Made by a program: the position numbers and the translations under genes
The notes under the pieces: generated by a model
Seen by the model: the letters and a program-made list of their open reading frames with translations, nothing else
What the model was told of the DNA's origin: nothing
The model's database searches: none
Assembly (NCBI GenBank): GCA_910577255.1
Contig: CAJTMH010000004.1
Span: 62,001-126,000 of the forward strand
Direction of reading: 5' to 3'
DNA length: 64,000 nucleotides
Source: an uncultured Duncaniella sp.
GTDB lineage: Bacteria; Bacteroidota; Bacteroidia; Bacteroidales; Muribaculaceae
Shown here: piece after piece, positions 25,923 to 33,729 of the stretch
How positions within the stretch are numbered: the stretch's first letter is position 1
How the letters are laid out: every line of letters starts with the position of its first letter

Positions 25923-27059
25923 TTAGTGGAGGAACACAGCTGCCTTGGGGTTCTGACCACCGCAGTCAAACTTCTCAACGAATGAGCCGTCACGCTTGAA
26001 GCGATAGATATCACCGTTGCTTGCGCTGTAATTGGTGGTACCGATGTAGATCTCACCGGTCTTATCATCAACTGCCATCATATATACGCTGGCTGTGGAG
26101 AGCTCAGCAGGTGCATCCTTGAGGAACGAGATTGAGATCATCTGACCTCTGCGGATGTCATAAGAGGAAAAAGTGTTGGTGGTGACATAGGGTCTCACAC
26201 TGTAATCAGTGCGTGAATCCACAATATAGAGGATGTCGTCACCGACAGCCATGTTGGTGGCATAACCGAGCTTTGTCACAGCATTGTTGGCAGCCGGATT
26301 GATAAGCTGAAGCTCGTAGCTCTCGGCTGAGTAGTTCCAGGAAATAAGGAATACCTTGCCATCCTCCTCCACAAGCTGATTGGGGTTCTGGGCCACCACG
26401 AGGGTTTCCTTGAGTGAGAACGATTTGAGGTCGATGACAAACACGTCGGTGTGGTAGATGTACTTGTTCTTGCCGGTTTCAGGGTCAAGAGCCTTGGTAT
26501 ATGAGTTGGCCACGTAGAGATTATCACCTTCGATAGCGACACCTTCGAGATTTGAGCCGCCGGTGTTGAGTTTGGCTTTCACTTCAAGTGTGCGGGCATC
26601 GATTTTAGCCACGACACCACCGTAGAATGACGCGTAGATATAACCGTCCTCAGCATCGATGTAACGGATACCGCCACGGAGATCGGCATCGTCGGAGAAA
26701 AGAGCGCGCACTTCCTCCACACAAGCAGAGTTGAGCTTTGAAAGATAGTTTGAGCCATAGACACTCACATAAATGTAACCGTTATATTCAATCATGCTCT
26801 GGCCCACATCACCGAGGCTCATGGAGTTCTGACGGTAGAAGATATCGGAAATGATATCGTTGACACCTGAAGGGTTATAGAATTCGATTCCGGCGTTGTT
26901 CTGGGCCATTGTACCCTCGTTGAGGATATAGACGCGTGAATCGGGAAGATCCACTTTCGAACCTTCGTCGTTCCACTTGGGATCATCGTCGCTACATGAA
27001 ACTGCCGCAACACCAAAAGCTGCCACGCAGAGGAAGCCGATAAATTTGTTGAATTTCAT
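25923..27059 (-). CDS. btuG: BtuG-like surface beta-propeller lipoprotein
   Basis: 378 residues. The signal peptide ends AAVSC with SDDD directly after the Cys, the surface-export signal of Bacteroidota. The mature protein is a seven-bladed YncE-type propeller with repeated blades such as YIYVSVYGSNYLSKL, YIYASFYGGVVAKID and EIYIGTTNYSASNGDIY. In Bacteroides thetaiotaomicron, BtuG proteins of this type cap BtuB and bind B12 with very high affinity. Position directly after btuB and under the riboswitch supports the same role. Gap to btuB is 48 bases. Confidence 0.85.
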   Translation of the reverse strand: MKFNKFIGFLCVAAFGVAAVSCSDDDPKWNDEGSKVDLPDSRVYILNEGTMAQNNAGIEFYNPSGVNDIISDIFYRQNSMSLGDVGQSMIEYNGYIYVSVYGSNYLSKLNSACVEEVRALFSDDADLRGGIRYIDAEDGYIYASFYGGVVAKIDARTLEVKAKLNTGGSNLEGVAIEGDNLYVANSYTKALDPETGKNKYIYHTDVFVIDLKSFSLKETLVVAQNPNQLVEEDGKVFLISWNYSAESYELQLINPAANNAVTKLGYATNMAVGDDILYIVDSRTDYSVRPYVTTNTFSSYDIRRGQMISISFLKDAPAELSTASVYMMAVDDKTGEIYIGTTNYSASNGDIYRFKRDGSFVEKFDCGGQNPKAAVFLH

Positions 27060-27107
27060 ACGAATAAATGATAAATTTGTTTGTTTAGATATGTTCGGAT
27101 ATTAAGT

Positions 27108-29135
27108 TCAGAAACTGACAGCCGCCGTGAGCCGCCATGAGCGCCCCGGCATGGGATAATATTTTATCACCTCGTAATGCTTGTCGGTGATATTTATAAG
27201 TTCGCCTCTGAGTGTGAGACCGAAATTCCTGAAAGAGAGTTCACGGCTGAGAGTGAGTGTATGCTCTGCATAGCCGTCAATCCGGTTGACAGGGATATTC
27301 TGCGAGAGACAGTAACGCTCTCCTACCCCGACGATGGAATAGCCCACAGTGACCCAGGGGGTTTCGACGGTGGCCCCCACGTTTCCGCTATGACGCGGAG
27401 TGTAGGGCAGCTGATGCTTATAGCTTTTCGATGTTGGATCGGTGACATCAATGGCCCTCTGGAGGGTGTAGGCTGCCGAGAGGGTTAGATTTATGTCGTG
27501 GGGAAAGCTGACCGAGGTCGCGAGTGTCACGTCGAGGCCGGTGATACGAACCTTGCCGTAGTTTGCCATCTTCCAGGCATAAGTGGTAGGGAAAGCCACG
27601 AGCTTATCGGTCACAGTGTTGTAATAGCCGTCGACAGTGACTGAAAAATAATCCATCCAGGGGAAAAGGGCCTTGCTCCATGTCACACCGAGGTCATATT
27701 CGTTGGCTTTCTCCGGACGGAGGACCCGGCTTCCAAGACGGTCATAATAGAGGTCGTTGAATGTCGGGGTGCGGAATGTGTTCTTATACATCGCGCGGAT
27801 GAAGAGCATTTCCCTACTCCATGGCTGCACGTTGACCGACAGCGATGGAGAAAGACGGCTGACATCCTTGGGCCGGTCACCGAATTTAACCCTTTCGGTG
27901 ATGTAAGTATTGACGAGTGAGCCGGTGGCACGGACTACCCCTTTCTGCCAACGCGCCGTGAAGGCTGTCAGTGATGTGTAGCGGCGTGGATAGGGACACT
28001 CGTAGATGGTGCTGTTGAGTGTGTTGATGACACCGTCCTGAGCCAATGCGAATGTGAGGTAGGAAGAGGGACGGTAAAGGCCTGTGGCCGAGAGATAATA
28101 TTCCTGCTGTGTGTGATAGTCGCGGTAGATTCCCCCGGCAAATTCCGGACCGAGTTCCTGATCCTTGTTCCAGCTATAATTATATTTCCCGATGGCCTGG
28201 AGCTCCCAACGTGGAGAGAAGCTCTTCTTGTATTTGAGCTGCACGAATCCGTTTTTATCCCAAAGGGTTTCAGTGGACACCGGGTTGTAGAGCGTCACAC
28301 TCCCCGGAAGACCGCGCTTGGAATAGAAGTAATAACCCTTAAGCTGAAGCTCTGAACGGTCAGGAAGGGTGTAATAGAGATTGGCCTCGCCATGCCATGA
28401 ATCAATGGCTGAATTGTTGCGCCGCTCCTTGGTGACATATTTTCCGTTGACGAGCGTGAATGGATAGTTGCCGTCGGCTCTCAGGAATGTTCCGTCGAGC
28501 GAGGTGCGCACATTGTCACCTATCCGCTGCCACCATCTCAGTGTAGGGCTGACATAACCGAACGAGCCACCTTTGACCTGAAACCTGAAAGCGGAGTTGT
28601 GTCCGTCGCGAAAATGCGGTGTGTTTGTCATTATATTCAGCACGGCCGCAGATGCATAGAGTTTGGCCGGCTGCAGAAGATTCTCATCCTGGCCGATGGC
28701 AAGTGACAGCATCGATACGTTGTCAAGCGAGAAACGCCCTATATCGATCTGGCCACCCTGACAATTGCTCACAGGTGCGCCGTCATAGCTCACTCCGGTG
28801 TGTGAGGCACCCATATTGCGCACCGACACCGTCTTAAGTCCACCAACGCCTCCGTAGTCCTTCACATTGGCTCCTGCAAAGCGCCTCACGGCATCAGCCA
28901 TGTTCTGGACACCGAGTTTCGAAAGGGTCTCTCCCGAGATGGTCTGCACGGCCACACCGGAAGTGACACGGTTTGGTGTACGACGCGCCGTCACCGTGAC
29001 CTGGTCGATACGCTCCATCGACCGGCTCATAGAGTCGGGCTCAGCGTCGGGTGTAGGAGTGGCCGCCCGGCTCCCGGCGGGGAGAGCCAGCATGAAAAGC
29101 AGGCATGTGAGCAGTGGGATGCGTCGGTAGTTCAT
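27108..29135 (-). CDS. btuB: TonB-dependent vitamin B12 outer membrane receptor
   Basis: 675 residues. Signal peptide (about 1-24), TonB-box region DQVTVTA near residue 46, plug domain with VRRFAGANVKDYGGVGGLKT and VRNMGASHTGVSYDGAPVS, then a 22-strand barrel ending in the aromatic terminal residue (AAVSF). No CarboxypepD-like N-terminal extension, so it is not a SusC-type protein. It imports cobalamin and other corrinoids with energy from TonB. First gene of the run, about 165 bases downstream of a cobalamin riboswitch. Confidence 0.94.
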   Translation of the reverse strand: MNYRRIPLLTCLLFMLALPAGSRAATPTPDAEPDSMSRSMERIDQVTVTARRTPNRVTSGVAVQTISGETLSKLGVQNMADAVRRFAGANVKDYGGVGGLKTVSVRNMGASHTGVSYDGAPVSNCQGGQIDIGRFSLDNVSMLSLAIGQDENLLQPAKLYASAAVLNIMTNTPHFRDGHNSAFRFQVKGGSFGYVSPTLRWWQRIGDNVRTSLDGTFLRADGNYPFTLVNGKYVTKERRNNSAIDSWHGEANLYYTLPDRSELQLKGYYFYSKRGLPGSVTLYNPVSTETLWDKNGFVQLKYKKSFSPRWELQAIGKYNYSWNKDQELGPEFAGGIYRDYHTQQEYYLSATGLYRPSSYLTFALAQDGVINTLNSTIYECPYPRRYTSLTAFTARWQKGVVRATGSLVNTYITERVKFGDRPKDVSRLSPSLSVNVQPWSREMLFIRAMYKNTFRTPTFNDLYYDRLGSRVLRPEKANEYDLGVTWSKALFPWMDYFSVTVDGYYNTVTDKLVAFPTTYAWKMANYGKVRITGLDVTLATSVSFPHDINLTLSAAYTLQRAIDVTDPTSKSYKHQLPYTPRHSGNVGATVETPWVTVGYSIVGVGERYCLSQNIPVNRIDGYAEHTLTLSRELSFRNFGLTLRGELINITDKHYEVIKYYPMPGRSWRLTAAVSF

Positions 29136-29154
29136 CAGGGCTTCCGGGTGATTA

Positions 29155-29192
29155 TTGTCAGACTTTAGGGACCGTCACGGCTTCACTGACAA
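29155..29192 (-). promoter_or_regulatory. Candidate expression-platform hairpin before btuB
   Basis: TTGTCAG and CTGACAA arms (29155-29161 and 29186-29192) form a 7-bp stem ending 20 bases before the btuB ATG. No T-run follows, so translational rather than transcriptional control is more likely; this is inference. Confidence 0.4.
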
Positions 29193-29299
29193 CTATCCCG
29201 CCCACCGGCCAGTCAGATATCACGTAAAGGCCGGATTTCTGACAGCGCTATTGATGGATACGCAAACAGGTCGTTTTGTCGCTCTATGTCCCGAAAACT

Positions 29300-29495
29300 T
29301 CAAAACATTATGTGGCATCGGCAGGTCTTCTGACTTATCCTCTCGTCAAGCAGCCTTCCCACAGGAGATTTCCGGCAGTGGCCTTTCAGAAACTCGACGA
29401 GTTGAAAACAGGATTTACAGCAGCGGGTCTGTCCGGGATTCTCACCCGGTTCCCTTTTTAATCGCGCGGCCCGAAAGCCGTAGCGAACCAAATGC
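29300..29495 (-). ncRNA. Cobalamin riboswitch
   Basis: On the minus strand the classic AdoCbl-riboswitch landmarks occur in order: AAAGGGAACCGGGTGAGAAT, CCCGGACAGACCCGCTGC followed by TGTAA, the B12 box GCCACTG, GGGAAGGC, and AAGTCAGAAGACCTGCC. It lies between a strong promoter and btuB and should lower btuB-btuG-btuFCD expression when adenosylcobalamin is plentiful. Confidence 0.96.
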
Positions 29496-29500
29496 GACCG

Positions 29501-29532
29501 CAAAATTAATACTTTTCACCCAAACCGTCAAA
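29501..29532 (-). promoter_or_regulatory. Promoter of the riboswitch-btuB transcript
   Basis: On the minus strand, TTTG (complement of 29529-29532), 20 bases, TAATTTTG (complement of 29501-29508), immediately upstream of the riboswitch. Confidence 0.88.
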
Positions 29533-29583
29533 AAAAATTTACAGAGGTGAAACCAGTCCTCTAAATTTCGGTGACACGGCGCA

Positions 29584-30111
29584 CTAACGCTCCTCTGACT
29601 CAATGGCGAGAAGCCGGCTCTTGACGGCAAGTCCACCGGCATAGCCTGTAAGACTTCCGTCCACGCCAACTATGCGGTGGCATGGAACAGCGATGGATAT
29701 AGGATTGGCACCCACGGCATTAGCTACCGCTCTGACGGCCTTGGGCTTACCCAATCGTGTGGCCAGTTCACTATATGATATCCGCTCCCCCCAAGCCAAC
29801 TCGGCGAGGCTTCGCCACACCATGAGTTGGAATTCAGTCCCCACGAGCATGTACGGAAAGTCGAACTCCTTACGCCTACCGGCAAAATATTCGTCAAACT
29901 GGGCCTCAACCATGTCATGCAACGGATCATGTCCCCATTCCATATCCACTCCGAGATGACGCCTGAGGCGCGAAGCCACTGCGGGATTTCCTCCACCGTC
30001 GGGACGTGCCCAGTCGCAGAAACAGACTTTCCCATCATATATCCCTATGAGCATGTCGGCCACCGGGGAGACATAACGCTTTACCTTAATAATACGTGTG
30101 CTTTTTTCCAT
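29584..30111 (-). CDS. ogt: Methylated-DNA--protein-cysteine methyltransferase
   Basis: 175 residues. It repairs O6-methylguanine by irreversible transfer to Cys144 in the PCHRIVG motif; NAVGANPISIAVPC precedes it, and the C-terminal helix-turn-helix DNA-binding region GERISYSELATRLGKPKAVR is present. It lacks the AraC/Ada N-terminal domain, so it is the Ogt type. A -7 box (TATATTTG) at 30116-30123 sits immediately before the ATG, suggesting a leaderless or nearly leaderless mRNA. Confidence 0.93.
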   Translation of the reverse strand: MEKSTRIIKVKRYVSPVADMLIGIYDGKVCFCDWARPDGGGNPAVASRLRRHLGVDMEWGHDPLHDMVEAQFDEYFAGRRKEFDFPYMLVGTEFQLMVWRSLAELAWGERISYSELATRLGKPKAVRAVANAVGANPISIAVPCHRIVGVDGSLTGYAGGLAVKSRLLAIESEER

Positions 30112-30115
30112 GGCA

Positions 30116-30123
30116 CAAATATA
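30116..30123 (-). promoter_or_regulatory. -7 box abutting the ogt start codon
   Basis: TATATTTG on the minus strand, its G four bases upstream of the ATG at 30111. By the usual spacing the transcript would start at or within a few bases of the start codon. No TTTG is found at 19-21 bases upstream. Confidence 0.45.
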
Positions 30124-30376
30124 GCCATTATACTAAGTTAATTTTTGTTTCAGTATGTTAATAATGCAAATTTTTAATGAATTTTCGTGATTTCTTGAAA
30201 TTTATACTTAAATTAGCAAACTAAATCTGTAATACCGACCGTTCTCTTCCGCCTTTCCTCTCCAACCGGGAAACAGTGGTGGAGATGCACCCTAAACAAA
30301 GTGATGCCGCACGACACGGCCATTGAGCCGCCCGGACGGATAGCTTAAACTTTACTTATCACATTAAACAACTGTT

Positions 30377-32206
30377 ATGGAACCGCGTGACACGTCAATG
30401 CTCCCCGCCGAGGAAGCTAATGACCAGACCCTGAACGAAGAGGTGATCCAAACTCCCTCCGAACCAATGCAAATGGAATCAGAATCTACACAGCCTCAAC
30501 ATGAGTCTGCCACCAAGGAGTCGATTCTCGAGGAATTAAAAACGCTTGCCCAAAAGGATGCGCCCGACATCACTCCCGACGAAGTGTCGCGCCTCAAACA
30601 GCAATTCTATGCCCTCCGCAACGAGGAGCAGCGCATCGAACGCGAGGCTTTCATAGCCGCCGGGAACCAGCCGGAGGCCTTCTCTCCGGGCACCGATGAA
30701 GCCGAAGAGACTTTCAAGACCCTCATCGCCACCATCAAGGAGAAAAAAGCGGAGCAGCGCGCAGCCCTCGAAGCACAACTTCAGGCCAACTATGACCGCA
30801 AAAAAGCCATCGTGGAGAAACTCATTGAGATGAGCGGCGATGCCGACAATGTGAACCGAGTGTTCCCGCAGGTGCGCGAGCTGCAGACTGAATTCAAGGA
30901 GATAGGCGAGGTTCCGGCACAGTTGTCGGCCGACCTCTGGAAAAGCTACCAGGATGCTGTGGAACGTTTCTATGACCAACTGAAAATCAACAAGGAACTC
31001 CGCGACTATGACTTCAAGAAGAACCTCTCCGAGAAGGAAGCCATCGTGGCCGAGGCAGAGAAGCTACAGACCGAGGAGGATGTCATAGCAGCATTCCGCC
31101 GTCTGCAGGATCTGCATGAACAATGGCGTGGAATAGGCCCGGTACCCAAGGAAGTGAGAGAAGAGATTTGGTCAAAATTCAAGGACCTCTCCGCCAATAT
31201 CAACAAACGCTATCAGGCATTCTTCGAGGAACGCAAAGCCAAAGAACGCGAGAACGAGGAGGCCAAAACCGCTATATGCGAGCGTGTGGAAGCATATGAC
31301 TTCGCTTCGCTCAACACATACGCGGCCTGGGATGAGATGACAAAACTTATCATCGCCGCCCAGGAGGACTGGAAGAAAATAGGCTATGCATCACGCAAAT
31401 CAAACAATGCACTGTTCAGCCGCTTCCGCGAGACCTGCGATAAATTTTTCACAGCCAAGGCCGAGTTCTTCCGCCAGATGAAGGATCTCCTTGCCAAGAA
31501 CCTCGAAAAGAAAATAGCTCTCTGCGAACGTGCGGAGGCCCTCAAGGACAGCACCGAATGGCGCAAAACAGCCGACGAACTCGCTGCCCTGCAGAAGGAA
31601 TGGAAAACGATAGGAGCCGTGGCCAAGAAACATTCCGACCAGGTGTGGCACCGCTTCCTGGCTGCATGTGACTACTTCTTTGAACAAAAGAAGAAGAACA
31701 CATCAGGCACACGTCGCACCGAACGCGCCAATCTCGAACAGAAACGCGAGATAATCGACCGACTCAAGGCTATCGACCCCGCCACAGCCGACCGCGAAGA
31801 GGCCATCAAGGCTGTGAAGGACCTGCAGGCCGAATGGCAGAGTGTAGGGCATGTGCCTTTTGCCGAAAAGGATAATATCTATGAGGCTTACCGCGCAGTG
31901 GTCAATGACCTTTATGGCAAACTCGACATGTCGCAGCGTGGCTCACGCATGGCGTCGTTCGAGACCACTATCGCCGAGATAGGCAATGACCAGAACCGCC
32001 TGTACCGCGAACGCGAACGACTGGCACGCATACACGAGCAGCGCTGCAACGAGCTCATAACCTATGAGAACAACATGAGCTTCCTCAGCGCCAAATCAAA
32101 GAACGCCGACTCGATGATGCGTGACATGCAGCGCAGAGTGCAGCGTCTGAAGGACGATATCGCTGACCTGGAAAAGAAAATCAAGGTCATCGACAGCAAA
32201 CTGTAA
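30377..32206 (+). CDS. DUF349 repeat protein
   Basis: 609 residues, almost wholly alpha-helical and charged. After a low-complexity acidic N-terminus (1-55) come several DUF349 repeats of about 70-75 residues, recognisable by W..IG.V (LQDLHEQWRGIGPVP, AAQEDWKKIGYASR, LQKEWKTIGAVAKK, LQAEWQSVGHVPFA) followed by a KFKDL/RFRETCD-like helix. A C-terminal coiled coil (from about 520) ends the protein. DUF349 function is not known to me. It is transcribed alone and followed by a terminator. Confidence 0.88.
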   Translation: MEPRDTSMLPAEEANDQTLNEEVIQTPSEPMQMESESTQPQHESATKESILEELKTLAQKDAPDITPDEVSRLKQQFYALRNEEQRIEREAFIAAGNQPEAFSPGTDEAEETFKTLIATIKEKKAEQRAALEAQLQANYDRKKAIVEKLIEMSGDADNVNRVFPQVRELQTEFKEIGEVPAQLSADLWKSYQDAVERFYDQLKINKELRDYDFKKNLSEKEAIVAEAEKLQTEEDVIAAFRRLQDLHEQWRGIGPVPKEVREEIWSKFKDLSANINKRYQAFFEERKAKERENEEAKTAICERVEAYDFASLNTYAAWDEMTKLIIAAQEDWKKIGYASRKSNNALFSRFRETCDKFFTAKAEFFRQMKDLLAKNLEKKIALCERAEALKDSTEWRKTADELAALQKEWKTIGAVAKKHSDQVWHRFLAACDYFFEQKKKNTSGTRRTERANLEQKREIIDRLKAIDPATADREEAIKAVKDLQAEWQSVGHVPFAEKDNIYEAYRAVVNDLYGKLDMSQRGSRMASFETTIAEIGNDQNRLYRERERLARIHEQRCNELITYENNMSFLSAKSKNADSMMRDMQRRVQRLKDDIADLEKKIKVIDSKL

Positions 32207-32228
32207 TCAACAATTACTGACAAACGAC

Positions 32229-32270
32229 CACTCGGAGGGTTCGGCCACAGCCGAGTTCTCCGAGTGTTTA
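32229..32270 (+). terminator. Terminator after DUF349 gene
   Basis: CACTCGGAG and CTCCGAGTG form a perfect 9-bp stem, with inner GGTTCGGC/GCCGAGTT pairing, followed by TTTATCTC. Confidence 0.8.
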
Positions 32271-32314
32271 TCTCTAATCCTTTCACCTCACGTATTCAAC
32301 ACACACTCTGAACC

Positions 32315-33697
32315 ATGAAGAAGGGACGCTACGGGAAATACATACATAAGGTGCTCACACTCTTTGACTTTGTCATCCTCAACATTGTCTTTCTGATAGT
32401 GATGTGCATCAATCCGGGGATTCCGGCACTGCATCTGCGCCTGGTGTGGCTGCTGCTCAATGTGGCCTACCTCCCGGTGGCACGATGGCTCGGCAAGGTG
32501 CACAAGGAGCGCTCCATACAGATGGACAAGGTGCTGAGATGTGCGCTCCAGGCTGTGGCCGGACACGCGCTGACATTCATAACACTCCTGTATATCATGG
32601 GGGTAGAGGATATACCCTGGACGGTGCTTTTGGAATTCTACGGCATCTCGGCTGTGGTGTTCATGTTCTGGTGGTCAGGCGCTCACTTTTTCATCAAGCG
32701 CTATCGACGCCGTGGTGGCAATTACACAAAAGTTATAATAATAGGATGCGGGCCATCAGGTATAAGGCTGTATAACGAAATGCAGTCGGACGCAGGATTC
32801 GGCTATCGGTGCATCGGTTTTTTCGACATCTATTGTCCGCCGGATTTCCCATGGAAGCATCTCTACAAGGGCAATCTCTCGGAGATAGAACAGTTTGTGG
32901 TCGACACTGACGCCGACGAGATTTTTTATACACTCTCAGGCGAGAACGGCGAGGCGGTGCAACTGACTCTCGGGTTATGCGAAGCCCACATGCTCAAATT
33001 CCATTACGTGCCGCAGATTTCGCCATATCTCACTCGCAATTTCCGACTTGGAGCAATGGGCGCGATGCCACTGTTGGAGATCAGAAACAATCCGCTTGAA
33101 CGCCCGATGAACTCCGCATTAAAGCGAGGTTTTGACATAGTTTTCTCCGGAATTTTCCTTGTTTTTTCCCCACTTATATTCATTCCTGTGGCGATAGCCA
33201 TCAAAATGTCGTCGCCAGGACCGGTGTTTTTCAAACAGAAGCGCACTGGCTACAAGGGGAATGAATTCATGTGCTGGAAATTCCGCACCATGCGCGTCAA
33301 CACTACGGCCGACTCCGTACAGGCAAGCAAAAACGACCCACGCAAGACGAAAGTCGGTGACTTCCTGCGCCGCTCAAGCATCGACGAACTGCCTCAGTTC
33401 ATCAATGTGCTGATGGGCGACATGTCAGTGGTAGGTCCCCGTCCCCACATGCTCAAACACACCGAAGATTACCGACGCCTGATCGACAAATATATGGTGC
33501 GACATCTCATCAAACCGGGAATAACCGGTTGGGCCCAAGTCAAAGGATATCGCGGCCAGACAGAGGAATTGTGGCAGATGGAGCGTCGCGTGGAGCACGA
33601 CATCTGGTATATAGAACACTGGTCGTTTCTCCTCGACATAAAAATCATAGCCAGAACGATAATAAACGCACTCGGGAAAGAAGAAAATGCTTTTTAG
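32315..33697 (+). CDS. Undecaprenyl-phosphate sugar phosphotransferase (WcaJ/PssY type)
   Basis: 460 residues. Four N-terminal membrane helices (about 10-125), a Rossmann-like CoA-binding-type domain (about 135-250, VIIIGCGPSGIRLYNEM), a fifth hydrophobic segment (about 270-290) and the C-terminal bacterial sugar transferase domain with SSPGPVFFKQKRTGYKG, FRTMRVN, DELPQFINVLMGDMSVVGP and KPGITGWAQVKGYRGQT. It starts capsule or exopolysaccharide repeat assembly on undecaprenyl phosphate. No polysaccharide cluster is adjacent, so it is probably an orphan initiator. recQ follows 32 bases later. Confidence 0.93.
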   Translation: MKKGRYGKYIHKVLTLFDFVILNIVFLIVMCINPGIPALHLRLVWLLLNVAYLPVARWLGKVHKERSIQMDKVLRCALQAVAGHALTFITLLYIMGVEDIPWTVLLEFYGISAVVFMFWWSGAHFFIKRYRRRGGNYTKVIIIGCGPSGIRLYNEMQSDAGFGYRCIGFFDIYCPPDFPWKHLYKGNLSEIEQFVVDTDADEIFYTLSGENGEAVQLTLGLCEAHMLKFHYVPQISPYLTRNFRLGAMGAMPLLEIRNNPLERPMNSALKRGFDIVFSGIFLVFSPLIFIPVAIAIKMSSPGPVFFKQKRTGYKGNEFMCWKFRTMRVNTTADSVQASKNDPRKTKVGDFLRRSSIDELPQFINVLMGDMSVVGPRPHMLKHTEDYRRLIDKYMVRHLIKPGITGWAQVKGYRGQTEELWQMERRVEHDIWYIEHWSFLLDIKIIARTIINALGKEENAF

Positions 33698-33729
33698 AGT
33701 GGTGAAGAGACCGGTGAACGGCCTCAACA

